Positions 14,726 through 28,202 of a stretch of DNA of 64,000 nt are shown here, piece after piece (the first letter of the stretch is position 1; each line of letters opens with the position of its first letter). Location of the stretch: the NCBI GenBank assembly GCA_037975125.1, contig JAJQOW010000232.1, positions 85,296-149,295 on the forward strand. Direction: 5' to 3'. The position numbers and the translations under genes are program-made. Below the pieces are notes generated by a model, which had not been told where the DNA came from, made no database searches, and saw nothing but the letters and a program-made list of their open reading frames with translations. The stretch is from Latrodectus hesperus (Eukaryota > Arthropoda > Arachnida > Araneae > Theridiidae).

Positions 14726-14976
14726 TATATAGATGCCACATAATCCAGGATGCCAAATTCTGAGTTTTTTTGGCGAAAAAGAAATGTTTCCAAAATGACA
14801 TACTGTGACATGCGCAATGACGTAAATACATGGTTGCTAAAATAGAATTTTCATCATAATTTTTAATAGGTCTCCATATCTGTGACGTAATAAAAACCAG
14901 GTTGCCAGTTACATAAGAAAATCCGCCAAAAAAATCACCAAACTCAGAATTTGGCATCTTATACGGCATCTATGCC
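14726..14976. mobile_element. non-autonomous inverted-repeat DNA element (MITE), copy A
   Basis: The ends read inward as near-copies of each other (left AGATGCCACATAATCC, right reversed GGCATAGATGCCGTAT), followed on both sides by GCCAAATTCTGA. The interior shares CATAATT, GGTCTC(C/G)ATAT, GACGTAATAAAAAC and CATAAGAAAATCC with the copies at 19674 and 36300. No transposase is encoded; a 109-codon minus-strand open frame across it is not conserved as protein. No flanking duplication is detectable. Confidence 0.85.
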
Positions 14977-17080
14977 GATTGTACACTTTGCACAATATTT
15001 TTAATAAATCAATGAAATGTAAAAAGAATTTTCTCCTGGACGATAAGACAAAACATCATTTTTATATGTTAATAAAATGTTTTCTAGCAGTATTTTAATT
15101 GATAAAAAGGAAGATATTTATGAATGTTTTTACTAACAAATAATGTATTTAAACAACGAAGTTGAATCTTCTTGTCAGAGCATTCAAGCACTCACAACTT
15201 AACAAATGATTATGAATATAAACTTTGATTAACCCCATATAAGCAAACGCGACTTCCGAGAAATTCACAGAACAAAGGGTAATACAAAAGTAACTTATCA
15301 GCTTTAAAAAACATCGGATGATAATAAAACTCCATTCTTTTCGGCACACAATTAACTGATTTATTTCATTAGAAACATTTAAGAGAATCAATGATCACCA
15401 ACACATTTCGAAAATTGATTGGGATTTCCTATCATTGGTGATAGAATCAAGAAGAGAAAATTTTATGCCCACAGCTATATCAAGTCTTAAATATATTTTA
15501 AATTCACTCGCAACAAATGAGAATTAACATATTACACGATTATTTTATATTTAATAATGTATTTACCTGTTTCTCTTTGTCCATAAACAGTTCATGTCAT
15601 CACGAATTTAACAAAGCAATTTAAATGCTTAACAACTAATGGTCTAAAAATTACATCCTAATTTGTAAGATAATAAATAATTTCGATATTTCTTTATAAA
15701 AATAATTTGAAGAAAAGAAAGCTTCAAATAAATTAATAATTCTTTGATTGAGTAGATGAGAACACGTGTTATTAATATAAACATGAATTTGGAATATAAA
15801 TTGATTAAAAAATTGTTCGCAAAATTTTTATACGATGTGCCATATATAACAATATATATGAATTTCAGTTTTCAAAAATTCTTTAAAAAGTAATTTGAAA
15901 TTATTCTCAGTAAAAGTTTCAGAGGCATTAGTTAAAACTAATTTATAATATTAATTAAAACTAATTTTTAATGAAAATTTATATTAGATTTTAATAAAAT
16001 TACTTTCATAAAATTTTATTGATATCTAACAATAATTACAAATTGAATAATTTCCTAAATTTATAATGTCTTCTTATTGAGAAAATTCGATATTAAGAAA
16101 AGCGTTCCAAAAGTTTAGATTTTTCTTTCAAAGCCCAGAACTTTTGCAGAATTCACTAGATTAAGGTATTTTATAACTAGAATAATAAACTGCTATATGG
16201 AAAAACAATTATAATAAATCATTAATACATGTAAATTTTTAAAAATTGTTCTCACAATAATTCAAGTTTCATTTATTGTATTAAAATTTTTCCCTAGAAA
16301 AAGCAATCTTTCATTTAAGAGGATTAAGAAATCTATATTAAGCAATATTGTGTTTCTATTTATAGATATAATAACTATATTAACTATATGAGTTTCTACT
16401 AGATTTAAACAAAATTTACAAAGTATGAAAATTAATTTATGAAGACTTCTCGATTATTAAAAGTTTTAAAAACGTTAAATTTTGATAAGTAAGCGATATT
16501 TTAATTTGCTCTCAAAAAAATCTTGGATGAAGTATTATTAAATTTCATGTTGAAGAAACAGAATTAATAGTAAATAACTTTATTTGAGATTCCCGCAAAG
16601 TATCCTATTTCAATTAACTATGAAAATTATTTATAAAACAACTAGTCAAAGTTAATTCAATTTCTTATTATTATATTATAACTTGCTTAAGGCTAGTATT
16701 TATACTTTTATTTATCTGAAACTTTATATTATTGGAGTAGAATAGTAAACTGTAATATTTAAAATAAAATTATTTTTAATATTAAATAAAAAACTAACTA
16801 TCTAAATATTCACAGGTATTTACCAATTGTTCTGTTCATAAATACTATACGACAAAAAATAATGGATTTGTAAGATATTTAAACATAAGAACTCAAAATT
16901 ATAATTTACCCATTTACCATTACGTATAATTTATCAATTTCATAAAAAAAACCGTTATGTTTATTATTTTAAGCAAAATAAGTAATGCATTTTCAAGAAT
17001 TTAATGAAAAAAATTAATGCAAAAGATTAATTAAAATTGCATCTACATTGAAAGAGATAGAAATTCTCATATTTAAATCA
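14977..17080. other. AT-rich non-coding stretch
   Basis: No gene or repeat copy is recognised. Confidence 0.6.
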
Positions 17081-17090
17081 TTCTGATTGT

Positions 17091-17172
17091 TGTTGTTGTT
17101 ATCGTGTGCCAGCTAGGCTGGCATTATGGGGTAAACTGCTCCACTTTTCCAACTGAACCATATTTAGGATCC
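17091..17172 (-). mobile_element. 5'-truncated SINE tail with target duplication
   Basis: On the minus strand it reads GGTTCAGTTGGAAAAGTGG, AGCAG, a spacer, GCCAGCCTAGCTGGC and a CAA-repeat tail, matching the 3' end of the complete SINE at 61067-61350. The 10-base sequence TTCTGATTGT flanks it on both sides (17081-17090 and 17173-17182). Only the last 80 or so bases were inserted, as expected for target-primed reverse transcription that stopped early. Confidence 0.9.
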
Positions 17173-17182
17173 TTCTGATTGT

Positions 17183-19646
17183 ATTACATAATAGGAAAAA
17201 TAAATCCATTTGAATTTAGTCAAAGAAGAAAAAATATATATGGTTTATTCATATTACAAAACTAACAAGCATTGTTTTAAAATTTAAAATACTACAGTAA
17301 AGATTATTATAAAATAGTAAAAACTTTAAAAAAAGACTATCCATAGGCCTTTATCCAAACCTTTTAGAAATATTATATAAATGACAGATATGCTTTTTAA
17401 ATATATAAAAAGTGTTGAAATGACTTTATTAATTAGAGGAATTTAACATTTTCTACAATAAGTTTTACGTTTTCAAATTTGTAAAATACGTTTCATTCAG
17501 TTTAAAAATTAATGTTATATATTTAAAAAACATTTAACAAAAAAAATAATTAAAATAAATATATAAAATGCATGCTAAGAAAAAAACATTTTATTCAATT
17601 TGGAAGATTCCAAAAATTTCGTTCTTTTTGTATTAATAAATTACGCATACAAGACTAATAAATATGCCTTTGAATTATTTATAATTCCAATAAAATGTCA
17701 AATTTCTTTAAATGTGCATTGGTTTATGTTAAAGAAACAAATAAATAGTTTCAAAAGATACTAAATATGTTTTAAAAAAATAAAAATAGGTATTAAAATT
17801 ACGAATTTGGAGAAAAAAATATATATTTACCCCAAAATTTTTAAGAAAAAAAATGGAAGCTGCGATTTGTAGAAGATATTAAAAAGTAAACGTGAAACAG
17901 ATGTCTTTTTTCGAGTGAAATAAAATCGTTTAAAGTTTGAACCAAATACTTGAAAAGATATGCCAGTCAAAAGAGAAAATCGATTTTCTATCTTCTCCCT
18001 TTCACAAAGGAAAATCTTTCAAAAAAAAACCTAGAGAGATAATTTGAAAAAGAAATAAAATGGCTTTATAATTCTTCGTTAAACCGAAAAGAAAGATATT
18101 TTAATGAAGGATTTTAATCTAGTTTCAAGCTCATTCGAGATTACGCATTTAAGATCTCATATCACTGAAATTCATATCTCCATTTTAGAAATAACTGTTA
18201 CAGTTATAGTTAAAAGAACATAGCATACGATTGTTCCTTAAGAGAGAGAGAGAGAGAAGATATTTTAAGCGATATGTTATTGCAAACGAGCCATTGATCA
18301 CAAAGAATTTCATATGCAATTTAGCCCATAGAATTAAAAAAAAATGTTATACAGACGAAAGAGATATATAAAATAGATACTAAACATACATTTAAAGTTG
18401 CATCTTTAGCAACAACTTCCATATGAAATATTATTTAGTTAGTTATATGAATACATATTTTTATAAAACTCATAATATCTGCTTTGCAACAGCAATTAAA
18501 AATTTAAGTAATGTAAATCAACTTAACTGATTATAGATTTTTTAATTTATTTCATTTCTTAAATTGTAAAATTATTATTATTATGAAAATAGACTACATT
18601 TTGATTTAGTTAATCATATTTAATAACAGTTGAAGTAATTATTCAAAATAATTAAAACTACTTAAAATGAATTTTTTATAACATTTTGTGGACTTCAATA
18701 AAATTCGCTGTTAATGCATTATTGTAAAATATATAGCGCAAATATATTTTTTCATACAAAATTTGCTCAAGTGATAAAAGGCTTGAACAATTCAAATACA
18801 AAACTTAAAATATGTCAAGATAATTACGAAATTAAGAGTTATTAAATTTTCATGACATACGTGTTGCCAATATGGAGCTTAAAATCTGTATATTTTTATA
18901 CACATATGGATTCAATATCTATACTTAACCAATATTCAAATTTTTCCATGGAACTAATAATTTAATTTAACATTTCAGTTTATAATTTTTATGCGCGTTA
19001 AAAAACTTATAAATTAGTTTTAAATTGATAAAAATTTATTTTTCAGACAACTATTGTTTTTACGAGTATTCCACAACGGCAAAATACACTCTACATAAAG
19101 TTTTTTGCGTATCTTTTAGATTACAATCTTTTGAATAATTATGGGAATATGCAAATAGAGAACAGCAAAAGTAAATAAATTCTGATATCATTGACAATAG
19201 TAAGAACAAAAACTGTTCGCTCTTTCTTAAGTATCATCTTTAGTTCATGAATATCAGGAAAGAAAATTCAAACAAAAAGTTTAGAGGAAGTTTGCATCAA
19301 TTTTAATTACAAGTAACAGCGGATAAGTCCACTGGCGCAAGAACTCTTAAATTAAAAGCATAAAACTGAAATCCTTCAGTTAAATTGTGAAGACTGGTAT
19401 CCATGGTGTTTTTAAAAAATACGTTATATGAATGTCTACACCTCATTATGAATCGGAGCGATGATTAAAGTATTATATAAACCCAAGCTTTCACAGTAAA
19501 CAGTATGGCCAGGACATCAAAAAATACGAAAAAAATTAAATGTGATCCAGTGGAACAAAATCTATATGCCTTTCATTTATGTCATACATTCACGCATCAT
19601 TTCATGGTATTCATAATAATTTAAGCATTTAATGATAAAATATTCA
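17183..19646. other. AT-rich non-coding stretch
   Basis: No gene is present. A short GA microsatellite lies at about 18242-18257. Confidence 0.6.
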
Positions 19647-19666
19647 CAGTTCACTACTGTGAACTG
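19647..19666. repeat. short perfect hairpin
   Basis: CAGTTCAC and GTGAACTG pair perfectly around TACT, just left of the inverted-repeat element that follows. It may be chance. Confidence 0.5.
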
Positions 19667-19673
19667 CGAACAG

Positions 19674-19928
19674 GGTACAATTGCCGTATAATCCATGATT
19701 CTAAATTTTGAATTTTTTTGGCGATGAAGAAATGTTGCCAAGATGACGTATCGTGACGTGAGCGATGACGTAAATACTAGGGTTACCAAAATAGAATTTT
19801 CTGCATAATTCTTATAGGTCTCGATATGTAAGACGTAATAAAAACGAGGTTGCCAGATACATAAGAAAATCCTCCAAAAAATCGCCAATCTCAGAATTTG
19901 GCATCATCGATTATACTGCACCTGTGAC
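19674..19928. mobile_element. non-autonomous inverted-repeat DNA element (MITE), copy B
   Basis: It belongs to the same family as the copies at 14726 and 36300. The left end (GCCGTATAATCC) and right end (GGATTATACTGCACCTGTG type) are inverted repeats of roughly 40 bases with mismatches. The interior contains TGCCAAGATGACGTATCGTG and GCGATGACGTAAATACTAGG. The 8 bases on either side (GCGAACAG and GGAAGCAG) agree at 5 of 8 positions, consistent with an aged target duplication. The 103-codon minus-strand open frame here is not a real protein. Confidence 0.88.
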
Positions 19929-22900
19929 GGAAGCAGAAATTCGATTATATGCCATTTCACACATTTTAACATTATTTTGCACTTTTTCTTATGATCAACC
20001 ATTCGATAAAATTTGAATCTCTATCATGAATTTTTACTATCATTTCCGTTATTGTACCAAATATTAGACAGTTACCAGAAAAAAGGTCTAGAGCTTATAT
20101 GACAACTATTACATAGGTTTCTAGTTAAAGAATTTAGTGCTTTGTGTTTTGATTCGTGAGGAATTCATTAAAGTTGCTGAACTTCTTCAGGAACAATAAT
20201 TTTAAAATACATTATAACTTAAAAATACCATGGTACTTAAAAATAAATTTAGATTATACTTGAAACACTGATTTGTAATAAGCAAAGTTATCTCTTAAAT
20301 TTCGATCATACGGATTTTTTATTTTTTATTTACATGTTTTTTGAATTTCCGTTGACAAAATAAAGTAGTGACTTAAAGTAAAAACAGATAATATTCCGAG
20401 TATATCGGATATAATAATAGCAATAAGCAACAAATATTCTAAGCAGACCGGTTACCATAAACAATATATTTCCATTTTGATCTTATCAGAATTTAGATGA
20501 ATACACATTTCCGTAAATTTTGAGTTTAATATATTGTAAAGGATAAGAGCTAACAAGAATTGTTCCAATAAAACAAGCCATTTAAATAGATCATATGCAA
20601 TTTTAAAATTCTTTCCCTTTATTATGCAAAACACTAACTTAATTTATTTTTCATTGTTAAAAAGTATTATTTCTATTTATGATTTAAAATCTTATTCAGC
20701 CACACTTTCAAATAATGAAAAAAAGTTTATTTCGAACAAAGGAATATATATTTTTTAAACACAATTATTTATTTTGAAATAAATTATTCAACATTTTCTC
20801 AACAAGTTACACACTTGCTGCATATGGTTTTCGTTCTATTGAGAAATAAATATAATGGTAGTCCAGGATATTATGTATATAATTTAAATATAAATAATCT
20901 TATTTCTAAAATATACTTTAATAATTTATAAATTTAATGCTTAATGCAATTCAAATGGATAATTAGTAATTTTCAAAGAATGTTGCAAAATGAATGCTAA
21001 ACGAAACAAATTAAAAATTTCAAAACTTTTCAGGGCAAATCGTTTTTAATTAGTAGCTTTTAGTTACAAATTAAATCATTTTTAATTTGTAAAACAAAAA
21101 ATATCTTTTTACATTAGCATACCTTATATAATAATGCTATTTGGAAAAAAAATTGAATAATTTATTATTTAATATAACTATACTTTTTTATTCGCTAGAA
21201 AGATCACATTCTTAAATTGATTTTGCTTCATATTTATAATTCAAATAAATAAACTATTAAAAGATCAATTTAATTATAAAAATAAGCATAAATTATGAAT
21301 GTCTTCTTCAAAACTTGATGTGCAAGAAATTTGGGATTAAATGTGAAATAGAAAACACACATTTTTCAAATACCTTTCATATCTCAAACTATTATACTGT
21401 CGAAGTAATTGAATAGAATGAATATCAAACAGTTTAATATTATATACATAAAACGAATGCATTTAAAAAATTAATTAAATTAGTTTTATGTTTCCATCTG
21501 TTTTTGGATAAGATGGCTCAGTTAAATATAAAATAGTAGAAACAATTAATAATATGTATCCATTAGCCATCAAAATCTAAGAATAAATTCACATATTTTG
21601 AATAATAAATTTAAAATATAAGAAACTAAATTGTTTAAATTAAATCATCTAAATTTTATACAGAATAAAATTTCAGTTAACATTACAACAAACTAAAATA
21701 ATTTATAAATGTTTATTTGTTATAATTTAATTATCATATCACATTTACTGTATTGATATTTTTTTAATAAAAATTTCTTAGTAAGTAATCTAAAAATTTC
21801 AATTTATTATGAGGTATTTTTGGACATTCATATGGTTCCAGGGAAAAGTTTCAGTATAATTAATGGGTCAAATTAATTTTTAATAAGCAAAGAATAAACG
21901 AAGATTTGTGCTTAATTATATTAATTTTAATATTACAAACTATGCTAAATTATTGTAAAGAATAATATTAAATCAAAATCTACCACCATAAAAAGTCACA
22001 AAATAAGGCACTGCTAAATTCATATTGGGAGCTATTACATATATTTGATAAGTATGATAATTATAAATGTATAAATAATATACAAAAATAAGAGATAATA
22101 TATAATGAATGAAATCCATGCGTCAAATTAATTCGTAAAATTAACTTAGAGAGTTTTTTCTTTATTTGTTTGAAGAGTTATAATCTTAATCTGGAGATAG
22201 TTTGATCTAAGTTCACTTAATTTTACTACTATAAAATCCTAAACACACACAATTAAATTATTCATTTTTTAAATTATCATAGAATATTTTTTATTTCTAA
22301 AAATTTTCTTCAAAAAAAATACGATTCAAAAATTTCCGAATCAAATCCAATCCATTTTCCAACCATGTCTAATGCAACACAAAATCTAACATCCCAAAAA
22401 ACTAAGAGAAATTAAAATTGTTTAAATGTCAAACCGAAAATTAAAGTGCACTAGCTGCAACAAACCTTTTCTAATTTGTATGTCAAGCCGTGAATTTAAT
22501 TAGGTGCATAAACTATCAAAATGTTTAATTAGTTGAGAATGTAAAAGACTGAATCTCATAAAAAATTGTTATTAACTTTAGCAGATCAAACAATTTGTAC
22601 CTGTCTAAAGGAAAGGACTTGAGTAAGTGAAGATAATCTGTTCACGCGTTAAATTAATCAATAGAAGAGAATCTTCAGAAGTATCGAAACCTGAGCGAGA
22701 AGGAAAAAAAAGAAAGAGTGAGAGAAAGGAAATAATCAGGAGTAAAGCTAAAGGAATTAACTGATATTTAATTCAGAAATGATAGACCTGCCAAATAATA
22801 TTGCAGATAATTGAAGCAAAATATTGCTTTACTTATTAACTAAGCAATTATTTTCTATGGAAGTTGTTGAAACACACACACACTTCACAGTATAAAAGTA

Positions 22901-22976
22901 AACTGAAAGTAACTATAGAACTTTTAATTTGTAAGCAATTTAAAAATACAAATTCATAGCTAGCATTGTTGAATTA
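19929..22976. other. AT-rich non-coding stretch
   Basis: No recognisable feature is present. A purine-rich run lies at 22685-22735. Confidence 0.6.
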
Positions 22977-23125
22977 CTGTTGCTACTTATAACACTTGAA
23001 CAAGTTAAGCTCCTAATGCTGTTGGTTATGCGATTTAAATCTTTCGTTTAACTAGAGCACCACGAAGGTGAAATTACGATTTTGCTCTAAACTCCTGCGA
23101 TAGATGGCACCACCAGAGGCTCGAC
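22977..23125 (-). mobile_element. 5'-truncated SINE remnant, third family
   Basis: This stretch matches 63614-63790: CTTAT(A/G)ACACTTG(A/G)ACAAG, ATCTTTCGTTT, a CACGAAGGTGAAA-type stretch and GATAGATGGCACC occur in the same order. In the parent copy they lie downstream of a tRNA-like head on the minus strand. The tRNA-like head is missing here, so it is the 3' portion of an old insertion. Confidence 0.8.
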
Positions 23126-23260
23126 AATGGTTTACAAGTATTCAATTGATTGCTGAATGTCCATGCATGATGTTTACTAAGTGCCTATGCATGTTCCAAA
23201 TAAAAGTATTGCTTTAACTAAAAGAGACTGTATTTAGAAATCATGAAAATCCCACTAAGT

Positions 23261-23391
23261 ATGATTCTTAGAGATATTTCTCACAATGATATACTAATTT
23301 TATCAAAATTCACAGGAAATATGTATTACATATTTCCTGTGAATTTTGAATAAATTAGTATATCTTCATGAGAAATATCTCTATGAATCAT
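23261..23391. repeat. long near-perfect hairpin, 65-bp arms
   Basis: The left arm (23261-23325) and right arm (23327-23391) are reverse complements at about 59 of 65 positions, with a single T at 23326 as the centre. The innermost 21 bases on each side pair without error; mismatches cluster in two small bulges. The loop is effectively absent, which is unusual for a normal microRNA precursor. It may be a small foldback DNA element or a recent inverted duplication; no flanking target duplication is evident. Confidence 0.95.
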
Positions 23392-26300
23392 ATTTATGTA
23401 TTACATATTATGATTTTTAGAGTTGACAAAAGAATAATTGAGAAATACGTATTAATATATTACATTAAATAATCTATTGCTGAGATATATAATTTTTTCG
23501 AAACGTTTTCTCATTAATTTTACAAAAACTACGTTAACTCAGTTTAAAAAATAAAAATGAACACAGTGCTACTCAAATTAAAAATACAGAAAATAACGCA
23601 ATGTTAAAATAGATGAAGAAATCAATATTCAAACAATCTGACTTCTTACAATGACAAATCATTCTAGTCATAATACGTAAGAAAAATTAAGTATCCTTTA
23701 TTTGCTTATATTTGAGAATATCTTTCACCTAATTAATAAATTATAATAAAGAAACGTCAAAGAATCAATAAAGCAGAACTTTTCGAATATTTATCTGCAT
23801 GTGGCACGCAGTTATGAATCGATAACTTACCAAATCAGTTGCTAAAGTTCTCATTATATCTACTATTCGTACTAAATTACAGTAAATTTAAGCAACATTT
23901 AAATGATAATATATATATAGCATAAATGGAAAAGCATAAAGCTAAAGCATAAAATGGAACAAAAATATTACTTAGAGTGGTTGACAGTACTTATATATAA
24001 TTTAATCCATGAACTATCGATCAGAGAATTTAAAAACTAAATTGAGTTTTTCTGTCAAGGATAAAAAAATGTTGAGGATATGTTCTTCCTAAGACAAAAT
24101 TAACAAAGCTTCCATGTAAAATGCAAGTTATTTGAATGCTAACCCGTATGTACGAAATTCTGAGAATACTTACTACAATTATCCTTTTAGAATTCCTTTC
24201 TTTTGTCGAGATATATTTTGCCACGAAGAAAATATAGTATTTGTTTTTAAATGGGAACAGAATACTTTTAAGTGTATAATTTTTGCCAAAATCAGAGCTG
24301 TTTTGAATGAACAAGTTTTTGTGTTTCTAAAATGGCAACAGCCAAAACTTAGGAAGCTCAGTTGAGAAAAATGTTACAGCTGACGAAATCGTTCGTGCGT
24401 AAGGTCTTAATGAAGTAACATTTCTCGAAAGAAAAGTAATCACATGCGCAGAGTTGAAAATTTTAAGAAAGAAAAAAAAAATGTTGTTGAAACAGTTTGT
24501 TTCAGGGCAATTTTTATATTCTCGAATTTATCTGTAAATTTAAACATTAAAATCACATTTATAGCAGTAATAATTTTTTAAAAATTCCATAATTATAATG
24601 AAATGATTATTTAATAGCAACCGAAAAATTGTAAAACTGTAACAAAATACTTTAAATATAGTAAACGAAACATTCTGTTTCACAAATAAGCAATTTTTTT
24701 AACAGAAATTCATATGAATATATAAAAATCTATGATTTTATAAAATATTTAGTAAAATGACAATTTAAAACATTCGTTGGATTTGAAATTTATCCTCTTA
24801 ATACGAATGATTTAGAAAATTGTGTGGTTTTAAAGACAGATAAACTCGTATAGGTTTTCAATCAGAAAGTAGAAACAAATACAAAATATATAATTTAGAT
24901 CATTATAAGCTAATTTTCAAAGTTGAACTTTCTGCATTATTTACTGTAAAATGTGATAACATAAACAATTCAAATGCAAAATCATTTTAATGTCACTTTT
25001 TACATCACAAAACTAACAAAATTTTCTAGATTTTAAACTTTTTTGGTGACTATTTTGCTTTGTTCATCACAAATTTTCATTGATTGATTTTTTATTAAAG
25101 CTAATATTATGAGAAGTCTGGTTATATATAGTCGCTCATTTTGAATTCGAAATGAATCCAAGAAATATGCCAAAGCAACCAAATAATATGACCAAAAAAA
25201 GCGCTAGATAATAATAAAAAAATAAGCCTTAAAAAGAGAATAATTATTTTGGTGACATATCCTCATTGAAATTGATTCAAACATTCATTTGCTATTATTT
25301 TTAATTAAATTCTAGTGTAAGAAAAATTCAGTCTTAAATTCAAATTAATTATTCCTTCACAAAATAAAACGAAAATAATATAAATCAGAAAATATATTCA
25401 CAGTGCAATATAAAAGTAACAAGGCGTCAAATAATTCGGCAATTATTCCGTTGCAAATATTACTATATTTTGCCATTGATTTCGAAAAGAATTTTCCCCT
25501 AGAGTGAAAAAAAATTATCTTGAATCCTGTATGAGAACGAGATTAATGTTTATAACATTTTATGGGTAATACAAATTCATATTTGGGACATTTTTGCACA
25601 TTTGTAATTCAACCAAGAGTATAAAATATTTCAAAAAGTAATTAGGGAATTAAGTAAGGAAATTTAATAATTCTTTTACCTCATTTCAATCTTTTCAATT
25701 CTAATAAACAAAAGCAAATTTTTACGAGAGAAAAAAAATTTGAAAAAGTGGATTTTCTTGAGGACATTTTTTTAAAATGATTTCTATTAAGTTTAAGCAA
25801 AATAAAAGGTGTTTAGACTGAATGGAACGCTTACTCAACAAATATATATTTCTAATTAATTTATAATTTCATTATTAAAGGCATGCAAATGAAAATATCC
25901 AACAAACAATGAATATTTTATTTTTGTGCGGTATTTAAATTGCTCAGGACTTAAATATATAAATCGATATCATTTAAGCGAAAATATTTCGCAGAAACTA
26001 ATACATTTCTTCAAGAGCAACTACAGAGGAAGCATATTTTCCAGTCACGGATTTTTAATTTCACTGGCAAGAAATTGTTTAATACAGAATATAATATATG
26101 ACGGAATATAAAAATTTATCAGTATACAGAACTCAAGTAACTGGTTCGATATCGTGAAAAACTTTTTTTGGGGGAATGCTGTCTCCTAATATTTTAATAA
26201 GGGTATCATAATTGCATCAAATTTATGATAAAACAGATTTTTAATGAAATAATGAAGAATTTAAAAAAAAAACAACAAAATAATAGCATTTAATAATAGA

Positions 26301-27907
26301 TCAAAATGAAGTATGTGACTGTGAATAAATGTAATTAAAAGAAAAATACAAAAAGAGTAATAATTACCACGACCTCTTCACAAAAAAACATCTATTGAAA
26401 TAACATCTTTATAGGTGAAATTATTAATAAATTTTCCCTGTTTTACAACTAATAAAGTACTGCAAATATCATATATATTATTTTTTTATATGAAACGATA
26501 TTTAAATAAAATTGCCATTATTTTTAATTAATTAATTTTTTCACAATTTACAGAATTACAAGAGTACAATCATGATAAAAAAACATCACAACACAATAAC
26601 TTAAATCTTTACAAAAAATTAAATCTGAAATCATAAAAGTAAATAAAATAAAGAAAAAAATTAGAAATGTAAGAGCATACTTAAACATAAACTATACACT
26701 TGTCAACCATTATTTACTTAAACCACATTCAAAAGTTGTAATCAATGATTGTTTCATCATTCTTTATTCTTACTAAAAAATAAAAACTATATTTTCCCGT
26801 CAGAATAAAAAAAATATAAACTTTTCTCACGTTCAATTGCTACTCCACAATTCAATTAAATGCTTGATTTAGTTTTCTTTCAATATCAACTTTAGGGGGG
26901 TTAAGAAATATAGTGTTCTCAGAGTATGGGGTATGATTTTAGGAACTCGCAACACAAGAAGGTTCGCTATAATTTAATGATAGACCAGTGCTCATTGGAG
27001 TGTGAACAGTTGTGTTTACTTGTTTTAGAGTTTCTTTAAGCCATTACGAGCAACACAAAAGCTACTTGAAGACATGCAAAAGTGGCTCAACTCTGTGTAA
27101 TCTTTTCGAAAATTGTTAAATAAATATTTTCTTGTTTCAATAATTAAAATTATTTAACTTTTCTCATTTTCTTTTGGTATTTTACAAATAAAATGCCTGT
27201 TCCCTTTCTCTTTCGAATTGTAAACTATGAATGACATCATTTATGTACGGTAAAGATAAGAGATATAAATATAATATGATATGGAATTCATAGAATTTTA
27301 ATTCCTGAATAATACCGTTTCTACTAAATTTACAGAAATCGTAAATTTTATAAATAATTTTCATCAGCTTATATACTTCAAAAATATGGAGAGTATTGTA
27401 ATTTACGAATTATAACTTGAAAATAAATGCGCAAACAAATTAAAAATTTAATTTTTATTTTAAATATTAAATATACTTATTAAAAATGTTAATAGAAAAT
27501 ACATATTAAAAATAAATAACTCAAAAAAGAATTCCAGCACAGTAAAGTTATTTTAAAATATCAAAATAATAAATGCTTCATATAATATATTAAAGGCTTT
27601 ATTAAATTTTTGAGTATTTTATACTAACTCGAAATTTTTAAACACTAAGGATTGTTACATTTTAAATTCAACTAATTATTTGGATATTAAAGTACATGCA
27701 AGAAAACTAGAAATTTATACAGAGAAATTTATTGAATTGCGTTTATATTTCAGATGGAGTACTAGATACCTGAGTTAAAAGTATTAATTACTTCCTTCTG
27801 AATAAGACTTCTTAGTAATTTAATGAAACAGTTTGATACAGAAATTTTATCATCAAACTTTCAAGAAGTACCTAAATATTTCGAGCGCCATTTTCAAACT
27901 CTGTACT
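23392..27907. other. AT-rich non-coding stretch
   Basis: No gene is supported. 26880-27080 is somewhat GC-richer (CTTTAGGGGGGTTAAG, GTATGGGGTATG) but has no frame or repeat match. Confidence 0.55.
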
Positions 27908-28202
27908 AATAGTTAATAACCTGGGGCCTAAGCAGCTACCAGGCGCGTCGGCAGGTGGTGGATCGCCGAACGTCCTGTAGGAATGACAGGATAGCCTTGA
28001 ATATAGAATCAGATGGCGCGAACCAGCTCCCGTACCCTGGTGTTATGCGACCCATGCCTAGGGCTATTTGGCACCGCGGTAATGGTCTCTTAACGGAGCC
28101 TAGAGTTGCCTGGCGAACTTCTAGAGCTTTTTTGCCTTGCCCAGTAACTCAGGGAATGCTGGATGGACTGTCATATTACCTGAGCTTATTAATTGTTATC
28201 TT

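Noticed and set aside
14640..14969. 109-codon minus-strand frame, and the 103-codon frame at 19577-19888
   Set aside because: Both lie on copies of the same MITE but use different frames and are not conserved as protein. They are by-products of the element.
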